From contig MHFM01000034.1 in NCBI GenBank assembly GCA_001804205.1, positions 1 to 7,334 on the forward strand: a DNA stretch of 7,334 nucleotides, written 5' to 3'. Of the stretch, positions 5,718 to 7,334 are shown piece after piece (positions within the stretch are counted from its first letter, which is position 1; each line of letters opens with the position of its first letter). Position numbers and translations under genes: made by a program. The notes below the pieces were generated by a model, which saw nothing but the letters and a program-made list of their open reading frames with translations, had not been told where the DNA came from and did not search any database. This DNA comes from Omnitrophica bacterium RIFCSPLOWO2_01_FULL_45_10b (GTDB lineage Bacteria; Omnitrophota; Omnitrophia; Omnitrophales; Danuiimicrobiaceae).

Positions 5718-7179
5718 GCAAATTTCATTTATTGCTTTATATTTTTTCCTAAGCCTCGGACCTGCTTTTGGAGGTACGATTACCGGGAAAGCTTTGTTCG
5801 AAGGCACGCCGGGTGAGAATCCAAAAATCGACATGACTGCAGACCCGGTTTGCAAATCGCTGAATCCGGGAACGGTATTGGCTCAAAAAGTTGTTGTGAA
5901 TTCAAACGGCTCACTCGCCAACGTTTTTGTTTACATTAAAGAAGGGCTTGGGAGCCAGACATTTGCTCCGCCGGCAATGCCCGCGGTATTAGATCAACAA
6001 GGGTGTGCTTATCATCCGCACGTTCAAGGTATGCAGGCCAATCAAAAATTACAGATTATCAATAGCGATGCCACGCTTCACAATGTGCATGCTTTTTCTA
6101 AAAATAGCCCAGAATTTAATTTGGGAATGCCCATGAAAGGCATGAAACTTGAGAAAACATTTTCCAATCCGGAAGTGATGGTGAAAATGAGATGCGATGT
6201 TCATCCTTGGATGACAGGCTACATCGGCGTTTTAAATCATCCTTTTTATGCGGTTACCAATGACCAAGGAGTTTTTGAAGTTAAAGATGTGCCACCCGGT
6301 GAGTATGTAGTTGAAGCATGGCATGAAACCTATGGCACCAAAACCCAAAATGTAACCGTCAGTGATGGTGAAGCAGCGGTTGATTTTAAATTTAGCGCCA
6401 AAGAAATCGTTGATGAGGCCAGCGGGCTTAAAATTAAAACTTCCGAAGCAAAACCCGTTGAACATTTTGACGATTCAGCTGCTTTAAATCGGCCTCGCAA
6501 AAAACAAATTTGGTGGCTACCGGAAAACATTTCTACATATGGTTCTGAAATCGATAAACTTTTTTATATTATTTTGTGGATTACCGGAGCCATTTTTGTG
6601 GGCGTTCAAGCCGCGTTGCTTTTTTTCCTCTTCCGCTACCGTGCTCAGGAAGGAGTTAAGGCGTTCTATGTACATGGCAATAACCGCCTAGAAGTTATTT
6701 GGACGGTAACGCCGGCAATTATTTTAGTTTTTTTAACAATCTGGAGCCAAAAAATTTGGTCTGAGGTAAAATCACAAATTCCGGCCGGGGCCATCCCCAT
6801 TGAAATTCAAGCGGAACAATTTGCTTGGAATATTCGTTACCCCGGCCCGGATGGAAAGTTCGGGACGCAAGATGACGTTAAAACAATTAATCAGCTTCAC
6901 ATTCCGGTTGGCAAACCTGTGCGAGCGCGTTTAACTTCGATCGGGAAAGATGGTAAGCATCCTGTGATCCATAGTTTCTTTCTTCCCGAATTCCGATTGA
7001 AGCAAGATGCGGTACCGGGAATGGCGATTGACGTGTGGTTTGAAGCCACTCGAACAGGGCAGTATGAAATTGCCTGCGCTGAATTTTGCGGTTTGGGACA
7101 TTATCGGATGCGCGGGTTTTTGGCCATTCATTCACCAGAAGGTTTTGAAGCTTGGTTGAAGGAGCAGGGACAGACATGA
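5710..7179 (+). CDS. coxB: Cytochrome c oxidase subunit II with N-terminal cupredoxin-like fusion
   Basis: A 489-residue fusion. Residues 1-21 form a signal peptide, and about 22-230 are a second copy of the cupredoxin-like plus carboxypeptidase-regulatory-like module (LHNVH, CDVHPWM, PPGEYVVEAW). A linker leads to a complete subunit II: membrane spans at about 285-308 and 329-349, then a periplasmic CuA domain. CuA ligands are all present: H421, C456, E458 (backbone), C460, H464 and M467 (CAEFCGLGHYRM). QFAWNIRY carries the aromatic entry region and is followed by PGPDGKFGTQDD, an insert seen in some bacterial lineages. No C-terminal haem c domain is present. ATG 5710 is chosen because it gives a normal signal peptide (MAKQ plus hydrophobic core) and overlaps the previous stop by 8 bases; GTG 5692 would add six residues. 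Ordinary subunit II proteins are about 220-350 residues, so the extra domain is unusual. It delivers electrons to subunit I, encoded next. Confidence 0.92.
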   Translation: MAKQISFIALYFFLSLGPAFGGTITGKALFEGTPGENPKIDMTADPVCKSLNPGTVLAQKVVVNSNGSLANVFVYIKEGLGSQTFAPPAMPAVLDQQGCAYHPHVQGMQANQKLQIINSDATLHNVHAFSKNSPEFNLGMPMKGMKLEKTFSNPEVMVKMRCDVHPWMTGYIGVLNHPFYAVTNDQGVFEVKDVPPGEYVVEAWHETYGTKTQNVTVSDGEAAVDFKFSAKEIVDEASGLKIKTSEAKPVEHFDDSAALNRPRKKQIWWLPENISTYGSEIDKLFYIILWITGAIFVGVQAALLFFLFRYRAQEGVKAFYVHGNNRLEVIWTVTPAIILVFLTIWSQKIWSEVKSQIPAGAIPIEIQAEQFAWNIRYPGPDGKFGTQDDVKTINQLHIPVGKPVRARLTSIGKDGKHPVIHSFFLPEFRLKQDAVPGMAIDVWFEATRTGQYEIACAEFCGLGHYRMRGFLAIHSPEGFEAWLKEQGQT

Positions 7180-7334
7180 GCACAGAACAAGGACACCAGG
7201 AACACAAAGAATTAAGTTTTCTTCGCAAATATATTTTTTCTGTTGATCATAAAGTGATCGGGATTCAATTTTTGTTCACCACCATTTTCTTTTTCTTGGC
7301 GGGAGGAGCGCTCGCGTTGCTCTTAAGATGGCAG
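7176..7334 (+). CDS. coxA: Cytochrome c oxidase subunit I (5' part only)
   Basis: The first 53 codons of the haem-copper oxidase catalytic subunit, running off the window. KYIFSVDHKVIGIQFLF and the first membrane span ending LLLRWQ are the standard N-terminus of subunit I. The haem and CuB ligands lie downstream and cannot be seen, so the oxidase subtype cannot be confirmed. ATG 7176 overlaps the subunit II stop (ATGA), with AAGGAG and CAGGGA just upstream, indicating translational coupling with subunit II. Confidence 0.93.
   Translation, partial: MSTEQGHQEHKELSFLRKYIFSVDHKVIGIQFLFTTIFFFLAGGALALLLRWQ

Overview
The window is a plus-strand respiratory gene cluster from an uncultivated-looking, Gram-negative-type aerobic bacterium. 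In order it carries the end of a b6-type cytochrome b, a small GIY-YIG nuclease gene, the separate C-terminal half of cytochrome b, a membrane-anchored octaheme cytochrome c with a long coiled coil, a secreted cupredoxin-like protein, a cytochrome oxidase subunit II fused to a second copy of that cupredoxin module, and the start of cytochrome oxidase subunit I. Moderate G+C, a split cytochrome b with no cytochrome c1, the PGPDGKFGTQDD insert in subunit II and many short palindromic repeats fit candidate phyla such as Omnitrophota or related lineages. That placement is a guess; no marker gene here fixes it.

Layout: 1-386 cytochrome b (5' end outside the window); 426-810 an inverted-repeat-bounded cassette holding the GIY-YIG gene; 825-1907 cytochrome b C-terminal half; 1923-2007 a gene-less repeat doublet; 2020-4890 octaheme cytochrome c; 4887-5717 cupredoxin-like protein; 5710-7179 cupredoxin/COX2 fusion; 7176-7334 COX1 start. 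From 2020 onward the genes overlap by 4 or 8 bases, so they are very likely one transcript. No stretch longer than about 110 bases lacks a gene or repeat. I see no RNA gene, CRISPR array or convincing promoter or terminator.

Inferred working of the respiratory genes: quinol is oxidised at the bc complex (the Rieske protein is presumably upstream), electrons pass through the haems of the long tethered cytochrome and perhaps the copper-type proteins to the CuA centre of subunit II, and then to oxygen at subunit I. Encoding both complexes together suggests a dedicated chain or supercomplex.

The most unusual content is a set of palindromic repeats embedded in the operon. Family A has half-sites CGTCATTGCGAG...CGAAGCAATCT and occurs as inverted pairs three times: once around the GIY-YIG gene, once with almost nothing between the halves, and once, in frame, inside the signal peptide region of the cupredoxin gene, where a second family (B) sits between the halves. 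A third family (C, TCCGCC-N9-GGCGGA twice) adds 14 in-frame codons to the cytochrome c. The pattern suggests a mobile palindrome system in which a GIY-YIG nuclease might play the part that RAYT transposases play for REP/REPIN elements. That role is an inference.
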